Source of the DNA: Motacilla alba alba
Lineage: Eukaryota > Chordata > Aves > Passeriformes > Motacillidae
NCBI RefSeq assembly: GCF_015832195.1
Contig: NC_052018.1
Coordinates: 67,517,666-67,581,665, forward strand
Length of the DNA: 64,000 nt
Direction: 5' to 3'
Made by a program: the position numbers and the translations under genes. This document shows, piece after piece, positions 26,501-40,029 of this stretch. Under the pieces are notes generated by a model. That model did not search any database. It was given only the letters and a program-made list of their open reading frames with translations, and was not told the DNA's origin. The number at the start of each line of letters is the position of its first letter. The stretch's first letter is position 1.

Positions 26501-28713
26501 GTTCAAAGACCTGAAACTGCTTGTGCCTGAGCAGAAATTTGGACTAAGCTGCCTCTTGATTTAGAGGATGTAATTAGCAGACAGTAGAGACTGTTCTCTT
26601 CCATTTAGAGTTTCTCATTATTTTTAAAAAGAAATTACATCATCATTGAGAAAGATAGAAAAAAAAATGTCCTTTAAGCTAGTGACTAGGTACTCACCTA
26701 CAAGGTGGGGCACTGATGTTGCAGAACAGCCTCATTGCCTGCTGATTTACACAGTACACACTGGTGGCTGGGAAGAGCATGGATGGCATTATGCTTGGTG
26801 TTTGGAGGGTTCCTGCCCTCCACTTGGCATTGGATTCAGAACTATTTTGGAGCATGTAATTTAGCTTGAGTTCCCAAAGGTAGTGGTAGATGGAGAACAT
26901 GATGAGTAGCTGAATTCTTGGCTGTTTCACTCTTATTAGTACCCAACTGTGTTTGCAGTTTTTTGAAAGGTAAAGAGAGGAATTAATTGAGAGAAAAAGG
27001 AAGGGGCATCATGATGAGCAAAGTTGGAAATCACTTAGCTTCTTATCTTCTTTTAGCATTATTTAAGATTTCTGATGAACAGGAAATCAATTAGGTCTCC
27101 CTGATAAGTGTCCTGGACTCCTTACTTATCTCTGTTTTTAAAAGTTCTACTTGAAGAAATCATACAGTACTTAAAAATAAAGTATGCTTTTATTCTCTTC
27201 TGGTTCTGGCTGGCTTGTTTTTGTTTTATTTTTCTTTTTTATTTGGAGGTGAGGATTTCTCATAAATGAAATTACTTCAAGGAATTCTTTTGGTGTTCAA
27301 AATTCTGCTTATATTTTATGGGCTTTTTCCCCCACAAATATTTTTTACATAGAGAAAGTTTTTAAGATTTTACACGTCATGTGCACACTGATACTCTTAT
27401 TTTTCATTAAGATCATGAGGCTTTACACCATTTTGAAGAAAAACATAAAATTTCCTTTGCAGTAGACAGGCTGTACAGGGCTTTCATGCAACTTAGTTTT
27501 TCTAAACAGCATTGCTCTTGTCTTGCAAATGTTTAGCATTTCTTCAGCTATGCTAAAGAAATGTTCTTCAGCAAGATGCTGAACTCTAGTGCTTGGGATA
27601 AGAGCCTTGGGATTACAGGGTTTCATCAGTGGTTACTGGCATATTGCCAATTATGCACAGCTAGTGTCACTTGTAAAATGGTCATTTGTGTCTGTGGAAG
27701 AGATCTAAGTAGAAGATGTCTTTTGGGAAACTTTAGAGATAAATGTTGCTGGAATGAAGCAGCCATCCCTGTTGCTGGAGGACACGGGGACCTGTGTGGA
27801 GTGCCACTTTTACAATAATGAAAGGCACAGATACACAGCTGTATTTCATTATCCTTTTAGTGTTTATAAACCAGATTTCTGCTCTGAAGCTTGGTTATGA
27901 GACAGAGTGTGACTCCAGGGTTTACATTACTGAAATTTGTTGGTCAGCACCATTGATTTATTTCATATTGGTAAGGAAATGGAAGAGATTTTTGCATTCT
28001 TTATTAGCTCTTTCACAATATGAATGTAGATGAATTTTCCTGTCTAAAGCAGAAAGTCATCAAGCAACATGTATCATCAACCTTCACAAGGTTAGGCTAG
28101 CCAGAATTATGGATCTTTTCTACCCTTCTAGGCTTGAGTGTTTCTGAGCACTGCTTGCAGCCAAGAATGAAAGAATCCAACTCAAAAGCAGTAGGATGAT
28201 TCATTTGAGGGTTTTATTTCTGCAAATTCCTTTATCTACCTTCACTTTGGAAAAAAGTATATTTCCGTTGTTTTAAAACTAAAAAACTGCAATTACTTTT
28301 GTGCTTGAGTAGTTTCATCAAAATATGTCATATTCTCTCTACAGTTAGTATTATTTAGAAGACATTTTTAAATCTGCACTTGGGTACAGTCTTCCTTAAC
28401 ATAAACAAGTGTGTGGTCCACCCTCAATTATAATAGGTCAAAAGAGTAAGTTTCTGCATTTGTTTTCATCAGTAATTCTAAACAAACAAGTGGCAGGAAT
28501 ATGTGTGAAAGATGAGATGTAAATAATTTCCTAATCAAATTGCACTCTGATCAATGATGTTTTTTTTCTTTTTAAAAATCAACCCACTTAAATAGTAAAG
28601 GTCATACAGTTAAATATGTAAGTGCAATCAGCAGGGTATTCAAATGATCACTGTCAGCTCTGCTGCCACTCATGATAAAAAGTTCTACCAAGTTAAATCT
28701 ATAAATCTATTTT

Positions 28714-28770
28714 ACATTAATCCAAAAACAAGGATTAATCCAAAACCATTACATTAATCCAAAAACAAGG
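28714..28770. repeat. Local direct repeat with 37-bp period
   Basis: ACATTAATCCAAAAACAAGG occurs exactly at 28714-28733 and 28751-28770. A partial third copy, ATTAATCCAAAACC, lies between them at 28734-28747. The pattern suggests replication slippage in an A-rich stretch. Confidence 0.9.
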
Positions 28771-31092
28771 AAAACAAGGAAGAAAACAATTACTAAAAAT
28801 ATAGGGTGGTAAGAATTTATGGGGTATATGATCCTTCAGGCACTTCTGCAAACCCAGTCTCAGAGAGGAGTCCCCACATTCTTCTTTTACCTTTCTGTGG
28901 ACACTGCAATCAAGTTGTGCAAAGCCTCTCTTTGCTCAGCTGTAACATACAAGGGAAAAATTAATCTGAATAATCCAGTATAGGTACTGGATAATAATGT
29001 ATTTTTCCATACTTTAGGTCAAATATTATATAGGCATTGTTTTTCTTTCCTCTGCCCTTCTGCCTGTAACTATATAGCATTTGATTTCTTTCAGATATAT
29101 GCGTGAAGAATTTATACACAAACTGTGCTTCTCAGATAAAGAAAAGAAATGTTAAAATATCCATGCTGGTATAACTGTGGCAATATATGCTATGGTTTGG
29201 GATTGTGAAAACTTCAGGGAGAATACAGATGATTTTTGCCCCATTCACCAGTGAAAGGCCTTTCTTGTGGAGTCCTCCTCTCCATTAGACAGCAATTTTT
29301 GTCAAAAAACAGCTAGTGCTGAATGCCTGAGAGACCACTGGTTTTTACAATCTCCCTGCTCATCTAATCCACTTTCTGTGTTTCCAATGTCTGTATCAGT
29401 GGTGAGAAATGAAATTGCACATTATATTTCTTTCAGTTGTGATCAAGGATTTTGAAGTTTATATCAGTGACTAAACTTATTTCCTGATGTATCACCACGA
29501 AGTGATGGTGTGGAAGACGGAAGTCAAAATGACCCAATACCCTCCTCTCTCAATATAAAAAATAAAGATAAATAATGGAAATACAACACTGTTTCCTTAC
29601 TAATTTAGTAATAGTCTTGTCTTAAATTTAGAGACATTTTCTATAGTCATGCTTATTGAGTTTTCTGTACTGTGAGCTGCTCTGCAAAAAATTCTCCAGG
29701 TTCTCAAGGCGAGGTGGTGATGAAGCACTGAAGCTGAGCCAGCCAACCATGAGGCTCCCCTGAGGGAGCACCTGAATGATCTGCTCCTGCCTCTCAGCAC
29801 CAGCTGCCCAGATTTCACAGTACTAGGCTAACATAACTATCATGGTTGTGTTGCTCTTGAGAGCTCAGATGGCAAAAGCCTTGATTGTCAACAGCAAAAC
29901 CCTCTCTCTCAGTGTCAGCAATGCAGGGGAGCTTCATGCATTGCTTTCCCTCTTCATTATCTGCAGATACTGTGAGGTCTAAAAGTAAAAAGAAGAACAG
30001 GTTTCAGTTACTAAACCAAGATATCAACAGCGAAAGACTATTTTCTTTGCAAGGTTGAACCTGTGTCTTTATGAAGTAAGAAATCATTGAATTAAGTTTC
30101 TCAGTGGTCTCTTGGTTTGTGATTCTGATTGATAAAATGTACTTTCTTGCAGCTGTCTCTTCTTCCACTAGATATGTTTTTGAATTTTGAAAAAGATAAA
30201 GCATTTTGAATTTTGCTTTTTCTTTGCAGTACTGCTATAATATATATATTTTTTTTGTCAGATCAAGGCTTACACGGCTCATTGCATCTATGCATAACAA
30301 AAATTTGATTTATAATTCCTGTGGAATTTTCTATAGGTCAGAACCAACACTTTTTGAAAATGTACTCTGTAAGGACTTGTTTAGAATAGGTGATTTTCTC
30401 TGAAAAGTAACCTTAGCATTGCCCCAGCCTTTACAACTTTGACTTGGAAATTACTATTGCAGAGTTCAGGGAGCATGCTTTCCTCAAAAATATTTTTTAA
30501 GGTGCTGTGACAGCCTCAGCAGCTGCTATTTTTGGACCTTTTCATTTAAAATTAATCACTTATAGAATTTTCAGCAAGAACATTTCACAAAGGACATAAC
30601 TGAGTCTTTTTCATTTGTAGATGAACATAGATGTGTTCTGGCCTACTTTTTTAAAGAAGATTTAAGTCTGTCTTTTTTTGGACTTGAGTAAGGTCATGTG
30701 AATTTTATTGCCTTTATTAGGAAAGGTGCTGGCGTTTAAGGAATCTCACACTTGGCTTTCAGATTCTATGTCTAAAAACCCCCCTTTTTTCAACTGTTTT
30801 CTGCTTATGCTAGCTCTAAAATATTATTAAAAATTATTGTTTTGCCTTGTCCAATTTTATTTGCTTTATAAATTGGAATGACAACTGAAGGTTTTTCTAG
30901 GATTTGAAAATTCAGTTGGCAGTTTGTCTGAAGTCTTCTGCACCTTGCAGATCTAATAGCCAACTTGCCTTTTTTTGCCGCTTGTGGAAGTGAGGCAGGA
31001 AGACCTGGAGAACCTGAGATATCACACAATAAACAGTATACAGAAACTGAGTATCTGACACAGCAAACATTTTCTATTTTGGATTGCTGAAA

Positions 31093-31111
31093 TTTTCTTT
31101 TTCAGGTGAGT
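31093..31111 (+). promoter_or_regulatory. RGS7: Recursive-splice-like site (acceptor directly abutting donor)
   Basis: The pyrimidine tract TTTTCTTTTT at 31093-31102 runs into CAG at 31103-31105, and GTGAGT follows at 31106-31111. A consensus 3' splice site therefore touches a consensus 5' splice site with no exon between them, the known signature of recursive (ratchet) splicing in long introns. Use of the site would split the 30.1 kb intron into 27,264 nt and 2,877 nt. GCTGAA at 31086-31091 is a possible though close branch region. Function is inferred from sequence only. Confidence 0.45.
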
Positions 31112-33982
31112 CCAGTACCAAGGTAGTGGCTTCCATGAAATTTATGTCATCTGACTAGCTTGTCTTTTTGCTAGGTTTCTGGTGATAAGACAGAATCAGG
31201 CTTGAAGGTTGAAGATTTTTCATTCCATAACTATTAGTTCTTGTTTACAAATAATGAAGTTTATAGTCTTGAATCATAATTCCTATAGATGTGAAGCGTC
31301 ATGTATGAAAACTGTCATGAATTTACTGGTCAGATTTTTTTCAAAGCTACATTCACAGGAAGTATTATTTTCCTGTTTTCACCTGTTTTGCTGCCTTGTT
31401 GTTTTTTTTTTTTTTTTTTCCCTCAGATAAGAAATTAGAGTAAGGGTTTTGCTTTTAGAAACACATTTGCCTAAGTAATAAACCTTAGAAAAGGGCACAA
31501 GAATAATTAAGGGAAATTATATTGTTGATTAGGCGTTGAAACTAGTAGCTGCAAAAACACCCAGCAAACTCTACAAGTTAATGCCTTCATTATTTTAGGA
31601 CTAGAGTTGGCCCCAAGATCTCCCAAAGAAGTATGAATGATGATGCATTTCTCACTTGCCCTATGACAAATTGCAAGTTTGTTTTACTTGAATAGCCTTT
31701 GCTCTAGAAGGAGAGTGTTGATGTTGATATTTATACTCCTGTCATGAAAGTCATATCTCTGAAATCATCAGTGTGTTAGAATGCAACAGCTGGCTTAAAC
31801 TCTGTCCAGGCTTTCATGTGCCAGGGAAATGGCTTCAGGGTAAAGTGTGAATAGAGCATCAATGAACTTTCATAGTCAGATGGTGCCATTTTCAAGAAAG
31901 TTGATTTCTCACTATTATTAATAATAAGCCAAAAGACACTGGAACATATGAAGGTGAAGTTTCTGATGTGCAGACCATACTCAAATGTGAGTTTTCAAAA
32001 GAGGCAAAGAGGAAAAAGCATTTGAAGACGAGATGAAAAGAATAGAAAACTTCTTCCCATATGGTACCTGAAAGATTTGGAGGAAGACAAAGTTAAAAAT
32101 CAGTTTTCAAAATGTCATTTTGTTTTTCTAATTTTTGTCTATGATCTTTGAAGATTTAGGAAAATATTTAGGGCTGACTAACTTCTCTAGTCAGCTGACA
32201 GAAAAATATAGCTATGCTTGGAGCTGCATCATTGAGGTTTATGAAGTTTCGTCTTCTATTAAACTAAAATTCTTCCTTCAGTGTAAACCTTGTAAATTTC
32301 ACATATACATAAAAAAATGGATTAAAATTGTATTTAAAAATAAAATATTTTTGGGGTAGGAATAGCTGTCTGAAACTTTTTGTATACTTCCAACAGCATG
32401 CAAAGGTAAATTCCCTCATTTAAGGAATACAGCCATGTAAATACTATGAGAAAGTCTGCCACTGCAGTTTAAAATCTCTCAAGATTTGGACATTTAACAT
32501 AGCAATGAAAAATGCTTGCTCTGGACATGGTTGTTAAGTCTCTAAAGATTTTTACTGCTATGTAATCAATTTTGTAATGCATACGCACATGGAAAGCTAT
32601 GATATAATCAATAAGGTTTTGTAAAACACACGATAAAGCTATTCACTAAGTGTAATAAAATAAAAGCTAGAAGGAGAAGCAAATTTCCTTTCTTTTCTGA
32701 AATGCCTTTTAAAAATACTGTTTTCATTGCCTTAAGAAAAGCAAAGAAAATTAGGCAGTATGTGAAATACAGGAAGAAACTGAATCTAAGGAGTGACAGG
32801 GGAAATATACTCCACATTCTAATGTTATATATTATAGTACATTCAAGAGATTTTATTGTTTTGGTTTGGTTTATATTTGCATAAACTGTATAGATTTTTA
32901 TTGCTGTTTTAAATTTAAGGTTTATAAAAGAGTTTTGCTGTTGTGCTTGGTGGGAAATGGATGAGCAACTTAAATATTGGGTCTATAGGGAAATAAGGGA
33001 CATCTGCCTCTATTACATTCCTTGTCTGAACTGAGTTTTTTTTTTTCATGAAACATGAAGAACATGCATGTAACATCCCTCAGTGTTTCACTCATTTTTC
33101 ACTCCAAGCCAGTTTGGATATTTCAAGTTGCTCAAATTATGAATGTTGGGTATTTTTTGTCTGCAGCAATGCTTCCTAATTTATTTTGCAAATCATGTTC
33201 ACAGTGGGTGAAGTTCAACTGTAGCTTTCTATCTGAAATACAAGGCCGACTTTAGCTTGTGGCACAAAGTGCAAAGTGCAGTTGATGGAAGTGCGTGCCC
33301 AAGAGGAGCAGATGGGTTAGGAATTAGGAGGTGAGGTTGGAAGGATACTCAGTGTGAAAGGCAGGAAGAAATCTGGTTTCAAAGGTGTTAGGAAGTAAGC
33401 AGTAGCATGGGACCTTAAAATAAGGCAGGAAATTAAATAGAAAGAAAAAGATATGCAATAAATGAAGGGATAGAGAGCAAGTGAGACTGGAATGGTAAGG
33501 AAAGCACTTCAGCACCGAGGGAAAAATGAATTTTTGTCAATAGCTTAGCCATGAGGTGGAATTTGATACACTGGTAGTCCATATGTAGGTAATTTCACCT
33601 TTACTGGTAAACTAATTTTTAAGGAGGGTGGGGGGGAGCCTTCACAGGGAGTAGGGAAACTTAGAATAATAAAGTGTTTTTCTATGTACATTTTGTGGTG
33701 GTGTAATTTTTAAAATGCAGACTACTATTGCACACTTAATGCACTTCTCTTACTTTTTATAAGTCTCAGCCTAAAGAAAGAAGTTCTCTGCTTCACTCCT
33801 AAAACGAAGCTAAAAAAGAAACGAAACTGAAATAGAATGGCCAGTGGTTTTTTTTTTTTGAGACAGACTGAGCAAAAAATGTAGATATCTTTCATGGGAG
33901 AACAATATGAATTGCCTCAGGGATCTGAAGAATAGTGAGAGAAAAATTACTAATATATAAATGCCTTTTCTTTTGCTCCTAG

Positions 33983-34033
33983 GTTCAGATATTGTTCAAT
34001 GGTTAACGAAGAACTTATCGATAGAAGACCCAG
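33983..34033 (+). CDS. RGS7: RGS7 coding exon B (51 nt, DEP domain)
   Basis: The exon completes the Gly codon from exon A (G/GT) and encodes SDIVQWLTKNLSIEDP, then the first base of a Val codon. D-I-V-x-W-L is the conserved core of DEP domains, where the buried Trp and the acidic turn support the helical fold. The acceptor is CTTTTGCTCCTAG ending at 33982. The donor CAG/GTAATTT at 34034 is weaker than those of exons A and C because it lacks G at +5. The exon is 17 codons long with phase 1 on both sides, so skipping it would keep the frame while removing a central DEP helix. Compared with human RGS7 as I remember it, Thr replaces Ile in WLxKN and Ser replaces Thr in NLxIED. Confidence 0.95.
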
Positions 34034-36121
34034 GTAATTTCTCTTGTTTCTTATCTTCAAATTCTAGTTTGTTTTTTCAAAATTATTGGACCTGTTTGTT
34101 TTCTGCTGCGGTGGGAATACCAAGACACAACATTGGACCAGTACAATTTCAATAGCTCAACAGACATAAAATCTTAGAAACTTTTACTAACATGCTGAGG
34201 ATTTTCATTATCCATTTCATTGCAGCAGGTATCAGGAAACAATATTAGAATGATAATGATAGTTCTTTGGTAGAATATGTGTTTGAGTGCATGAGGAATT
34301 TACTCAGTGTTTTTCTAAATAGTTTGTTAAGTACAAGCTCTTTTCTTACAGAATTTTTTAATACACAAAAAATAAATAGAACTATTAAAATACATTCTTG
34401 CACTGTTACCAAGAGTTAATCTTAAATTTGTAAATTTCTATAGCATCTTGAATGGAAAATGAAATGCAAATAAAATCAGTGAAATGAGGAAACTAGGAAG
34501 AACATTGCTTGATCAGCTGGATTGGGACATGAAAGTAAGGGTTTGGTTCCAAACTCTGCCTTGGTATCTTGTATGCCCAGCAGGAAGCACACTTTGGTTA
34601 TTGTATTTAGCTATTATTGATTTCCTGGATTTACAGCAATCTAGTTACCTGATCAGAAATTTTCCATAGAGGAATGATTTCTAGTAGAAAATGCTGAATG
34701 GTAGAAATAAAATATTCTATGGAGGTTCCCATTTTCTTTTGGTTAGAGAAAAAATAATCTTCCTTCTTTAATAATGATCAGAAATTATCAAAACTGGTTT
34801 TTTCCTTGCTTTCTTTCAGTTTGTTATGGATTTTTTTTTTTTTTTACATTTTTGGGAGTAATTTTTGTCTTTATTTTTAAAATGTGTTTTTCTGTCAAAT
34901 TAGAACTCAAAGAATGATCATTGCAAGAAGCAAAATCACTGTACTTAAAATTGCAACTCGAGCAACGAAGAACTATCAATGCATAATTTGATATTTGGAA
35001 GTAGCCAGTTCACTACATACTGACATGTTATGTGAGAGATGACTACATTTTTAGCTAACTTTGAACAGCATCATATGCTTGCTTCCTGGAGATAATGTGG
35101 AGGCTTCAAGTGACCTAAGTGTGATATTGCGTTTCTCAGTTTTCATCTACAAAACACTCACCTATCTGTATTTACGAGAGTTTGAAATATTTTTAGGCTG
35201 TTTTTATTTGATATGGAAGCTTAACCTTTATTTGTCAAACCAGAACTGCAATACTGCAATAGGTTGTCGTTCAGATTACCTGCTTGTTGCAAAATTTGGA
35301 ATAGAAAAAGCTTCTGCTAAACAGAAAACATTTCTCCTTGGTTCCTTATGTTCGTATCCAATTAAAATTATACAAACACACAAACTACTAACATATGTAA
35401 CCAAAACACCGCAGTAATTTAACTGAAGCTAGGTTTTATCCTCTCAGATTACATGGATGGAAAAAAAAACTATCCACAATGACAAAAATGTCTTATGTAT
35501 TTTGGTCCTAGTCCAAAGTCAGCTATCTGGAGCTGGTTAAATTCTGATCTTCAGAAAACAAATAGCCCTAAATGCTCCCTTTGGGTAATGCTCAGAATTA
35601 CCAGATGACAGTGAACTTGACAGATGGTGAGCAAGAGCTTTTCACATGACAGAACTTCTGAAAATGTTCAGTTTTTTCAAAATCCGTAAGTGTCTTGCTT
35701 TTCATTTCAGCTCTGGACAAGTCAGTCTAGAACCTCGTGTGGAAAAGCCCTTAATTTCTGCAATCTGTTGTCACTGTAATTTGGATTTCCAGTGTCTTCT
35801 GATCGGTTTTTACCTGTGTGTCAGGGTTTTACTCAGTTGTCTTTTAAAACTACCTTGTAGGGTCCTGTTACAAATAACTTGTGAAGCTATGCAGTTTTGT
35901 GATGCAGAAATAAATAATGCCTTAGTTGGCACTGAAAATTGTCATCTCTGTCTAAATCTGATATCAGCCACATACCTGGAAGAACAGCATGAAGTAGATT
36001 GGAGTGGATATTTTAAGAGCATATTCTACTCTGTCCAGAGAAATGTTTGCACATCTCATCTACCAGTGCTGTGCAGCTACTCATGCAAGCAAGGCAGGTA
36101 AATTGTGATTGAAGGGGTAAA

Positions 36122-36475
36122 TAGAGAGATTCACAGAAGGGTCCTCAGGTTAGAAGGAACCTCAGAAGATCAGGTGGTCCAGACTTGCATGGAGAGACAA
36201 GCCTGGATGAGATTGCTGAGCACTCTGTCCTTTCTCATCCTGAACACTGCCACTGACGAGACCTCTGCCACATCCATCGATTGTTCTCACTGTAAAAGAT
36301 TTGAATAGATGAAACCTCTCTCCATGCAACTTGTGTGCATTGCCCCTTATCCTCTCAGTGTGGCTCCCTGTGAAGAGAATTTCTGTCCTCTAAGCACTGG
36401 AAATATGTGTTGAGGTCCCACCCTGAGCCTTCTATTCTCCCAGGTGAAAACATCTAACTCTTACAGTCGACTTGT
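36122..36475 (-). mobile_element. CR1 LINE 3'-end fragment (degenerate)
   Basis: On the + strand it begins with the reversed CR1 tail (GATTCACAGAAGGGTCCTCA, then TTAGAAGGAACCTCAGAAGA). It passes through ATTGCCCCTTATCCTCTCAG, matching the CR1 segment CATTGCCTCTTGTCCTGTCA as I remember it. It ends near TTCTATTCTCCCAGGTGAAA, the counterpart of the 'cttctccaggctgaacaa' part of CR1. The order and spacing of these blocks are those of avian CR1 read backwards. The element is 5'-truncated and inactive. Confidence 0.85.
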
Positions 36476-39400
36476 TCTTTAATAAAACACAGAGCTAGTA
36501 AGGATAAAGTGATGCTACCACACTTGATATATAAAGAAGTAATAATTTGAAATGCAATTTTCCCCTTTGTTTTGCATAGGGAATACAACTCCGATACCAT
36601 TTAAGTGAGAATGAAATAGGCAGCATTATGGATAGTGGGAGAACATAAGGCAGAAGAAGGCCTGACAGCAACATTTGCTTCAGTGTGTTAATAAGTGTAA
36701 AGCTTTCACCTAGAAAAAACAATTTAGCAAAAAGTAGTAACAAGCTGGAACTTGTAAACTGCCACTCAATAAAACCATTCAAATTTTTAATAAATGGAAA
36801 ATAATATTCTGTAGAATATTTGAAAGATTTTGGTTTGCTGCAGTAGATCTCCATCAAGAAAATAAACTGGAGGTGATAGGTGGATTCTGCAAATTTGTAC
36901 CAGATTTGAAGTTATTTCAGTGGAGCAGAGCTTGTGCCTGGAATAGCTGTGCACAATGCAGTGTGCAGTTGCTGTTACATTGTTTGCTATTCAATATGTA
37001 GTTAAAAAATGTTTGTGTCTCAGCCTACAATTCATCTGTAAAATTTTATGGAACAGAAATTGTCCAAGTTATTTTTAATGGGAAGTTTTATTCAGGCATA
37101 AATATAAGCATGATCTCAACCTGAAACGAAGAAATCAACCGAGTTTACAGAATTGTAAGGGCTTGTGGTTTGGCACTTAAACCTGTGTTGTCCAATTGAC
37201 CATTACAGGGTAAGTGCTGACGCTTCACTGTTGTTGCCAATTACTCTTAATGTGGAAAATCTACTCTGTTTTTCTACATTGTGTGCTTTTTTTTTTTTTT
37301 CTTTAAATGATCATTAATGATGTGAAATGCACCAGACTGACCACATCAGATACTGAAGTTCCTTTAATCTCTAGTGGGAAAAATAGAACAAAAAGGGTAA
37401 AAGATTTAAAGGTATCAGCTCAAATTCCCAAGGGTCTATTCCTGTACTTGGACATTCAACATCCTGATAGTAAATCATGCTGTTGTCTGCTAAGGGAGAA
37501 GGAACAGTATGAGTTTTCCAGTCTTTTCACAAGAAAATGGTGTTATTCACAAACACTCATTTCCAGTCATCCCATGAATAATTTTCATCAAGATGTCTCA
37601 GAAAATGCCTTTAAGTGTAGATAATGTATTTAGACATAATCCTCATGTTCCTTTAAAGTACCTTTATTCCTGAGTGTTGCTTATTTACTTTTCTCATATC
37701 TGCAAACCAGCTGAATTTGGCTGGAGGCATTTCTTTATCAAATGCTCCAGCAGAGCCACTGCAGCTGCTCTAGAATGCTCAAGCTCTGCATTAACATTGC
37801 TTTGCTCCAGCTCATTTAGGCAGCTTGTTGAAGTAGTTTGCTATTGCTCTTGGACACCAGGAATTACATTGAAGTCAAAAATATATATGACTAAATCTAA
37901 GTTTTATTGTTATGAAAAAAGACTGCTTTGATTTTTATGCCCTCCTGTGATTTTTCAGTTTCAGTTCTGTCCATTTGTATGTAGTCTTCTCATGTAACTG
38001 GTGTAACTAATTTGTAACAAGATGCCCATCAGCAACCATGTGAGCTGTGGTCACTGAGCCAGTGCAATAAAAAGGGAGGGCTCAGTAGCACAACATCTGT
38101 TTATGTTTCTTCATTTTCCCTCTTTAGTAAAGTCTCTCTCCAGCAGCTGGTGTACTAATAATGGCATTGAAAATACACAGTACTTGTTTAAAAGAGTTAG
38201 AAGAAAACTTTTAGGGCTTTTATTTGCGTTTATGAAAGTTTACTTGAAAAATTGTTCAGGTCTCAGTTTTGTCCTTTCCCCAGTTATATGCAGAAAGGTA
38301 GCAGCAAAGAGCAGGAGCCAGACAAGATGTTCTAAACAATTGCCATTTGGGAAACAGCACCAGAGAGCTGCAAGCAAAGGGGAGGTACTTCCAGAGATTG
38401 CTAACAGAGAAAAGAGTGTCTTATGAGAAGGAGTGAAGACGAGAATGGAAAGGTCATGTTTACCTCTGCAGTCTCTGCATTAATCAAAACCTGTGGAAGT
38501 GGAGCAAGAGTAGAATGCTCCCCTTTTATTATTCTGACTTAAAAAAAAAACAAAACAAACCAACCCAAAACCCCAATAAAAGTAATTTATATTGCCTGCA
38601 CACATACCATACCCCTCATACTGGGAACCCAGGGACATCAGACTCTCTCATTTTTCATATGCCTGATAGAAATTCAGGTACATTTTGTTCCATAGCAAAC
38701 CTCACAAACCTTCATGATTTCTAGTGTAACTAACTTCCCAACTTTCTTCTACTGCATGAGTTTGATCTGAGCTTGTCAGATCCTGTAACATTTCAATGGA
38801 ATAATGACTTCAATCTCAGATGAACAAAAAGAAAGTAGAAAAAAATTCTGTTAGAGAATGGAAAATGTCAGAATTTACAGACACTCCTTTATTACCAATA
38901 ATATTAACATTGTGATACTCATGCAAAAAATGTGTGGGTCAGGTTTCCTATAATTACAAGCAGCATAGGGAGTACTTACCTGTGTGAGGCAATCAGTGGG
39001 CTTCTAGGCACTCCTGAGGTTCCAGGAGTGCAATGGGAAATGTTCATGTGAAAAGGGTGTTTTATTTTCCCAAAGCCTTTAGAGAGATTTTGTAAATGGT
39101 GAATGGAAGTGTAATGTCTTCAATTCAATTGTGACAACATACATCAGACTTAATGGATTTGATGTTTTTTTTCCACTGAAGCTTCTTCCAGATTAGTATA
39201 ATCTATTATCCTGTGTAGACTGCATGTGTTAGGAGTGTTTCCAAGAGCACACAGACCTGCACAGCCACCTGTTGTGAGATGTTTTTTTTCTACAAATGTG
39301 CCTGTACTGTTTGAACAGTCTCATTTCCATATAGTCACTCTTGAAAGTGATTAATATGTTCCTAGCTTGGCCATTTTATTTTCTCACTTGTAGATGGGTG

Positions 39401-40029
39401 GTAGGTTACATCAGCACTCATTTTCAATTTTCTTTGATGGAGCAGTCATTTCTCCTGATCTTTTTGGTAGTGTGGCATCTGGTTACAAAAGAAGAGTTTT
39501 TTGCACTTATTGGGAAGACACAAATTTTGTGACTGGTATTGATGCAAAGTATGAGATCATTATCATGATGCAAAGCATGTTATCATGGTATTGGTGACAA
39601 AATGTGTCCTTCACATAGCCAGATAGGTCAAACTATTCCAACTGTTTCATCATGCTAAGCATGACTAAATAAAATTCCGTCTTTAATATTTTCTTAAGGA
39701 GGTATTATTTTGCAAGATTTCATAAAAATAGTTAATGTTTTTTCATCCTAGTAATTAAAAATTTTTATAAACCTTTGAATTACCTGGGAAGTATAAATGA
39801 GTTTTGTCTGTTTAATTTGTAAATAAATGTCCATCTTGGAGTAATGGGTAAAGATGACTAGTATGGAATTTGCTGCTGTCTAGCATAATTTTCTGTACAC
39901 TAAAATGATCGTAAAAATAAGATGATAGTACTAGGTTGGTATGACAAAATACATGTGTTCTGTAAAGTTGCTTCTGTGAGCAACCTTTCTGATATTGTCA
40001 ATAGAATACTGATTAAAAATGGATCTCTT

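Larger units (their letters stand above)
3842..33982 (+). other. RGS7: Intron A-B of RGS7 (30,141 nt, phase 1)
   Basis: Long AT-rich intron between exons A and B. I can support these contents: a CR1 fossil at 9009-9256; an imperfect hairpin at 10311-10370; GC-richer patches at about 12380-12870 and 16930-17260; a perfect palindrome at 23496-23517; small tandem duplications at 7301-7363 and 28714-28770; simple tracts at about 5480-5521 (TG/TA-rich), 18073-18106 (C8 then A-rich), 24303-24314 (T12) and 31402-31419 (T18); and a juxtaposed acceptor/donor at 31105/31106. I saw no convincing nested gene on either strand. Everything else reads as ordinary intron. Confidence 0.85.

Noticed and set aside
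31402..31440. T18 plus CCCTCAG acceptor followed 13 nt later by a GTAAGG donor, a possible 13-nt microexon
   Set aside because: The acceptor looks strong, but the 13-nt insertion would shift the frame and nothing else supports an exon. It is probably an old oligo-T tract.
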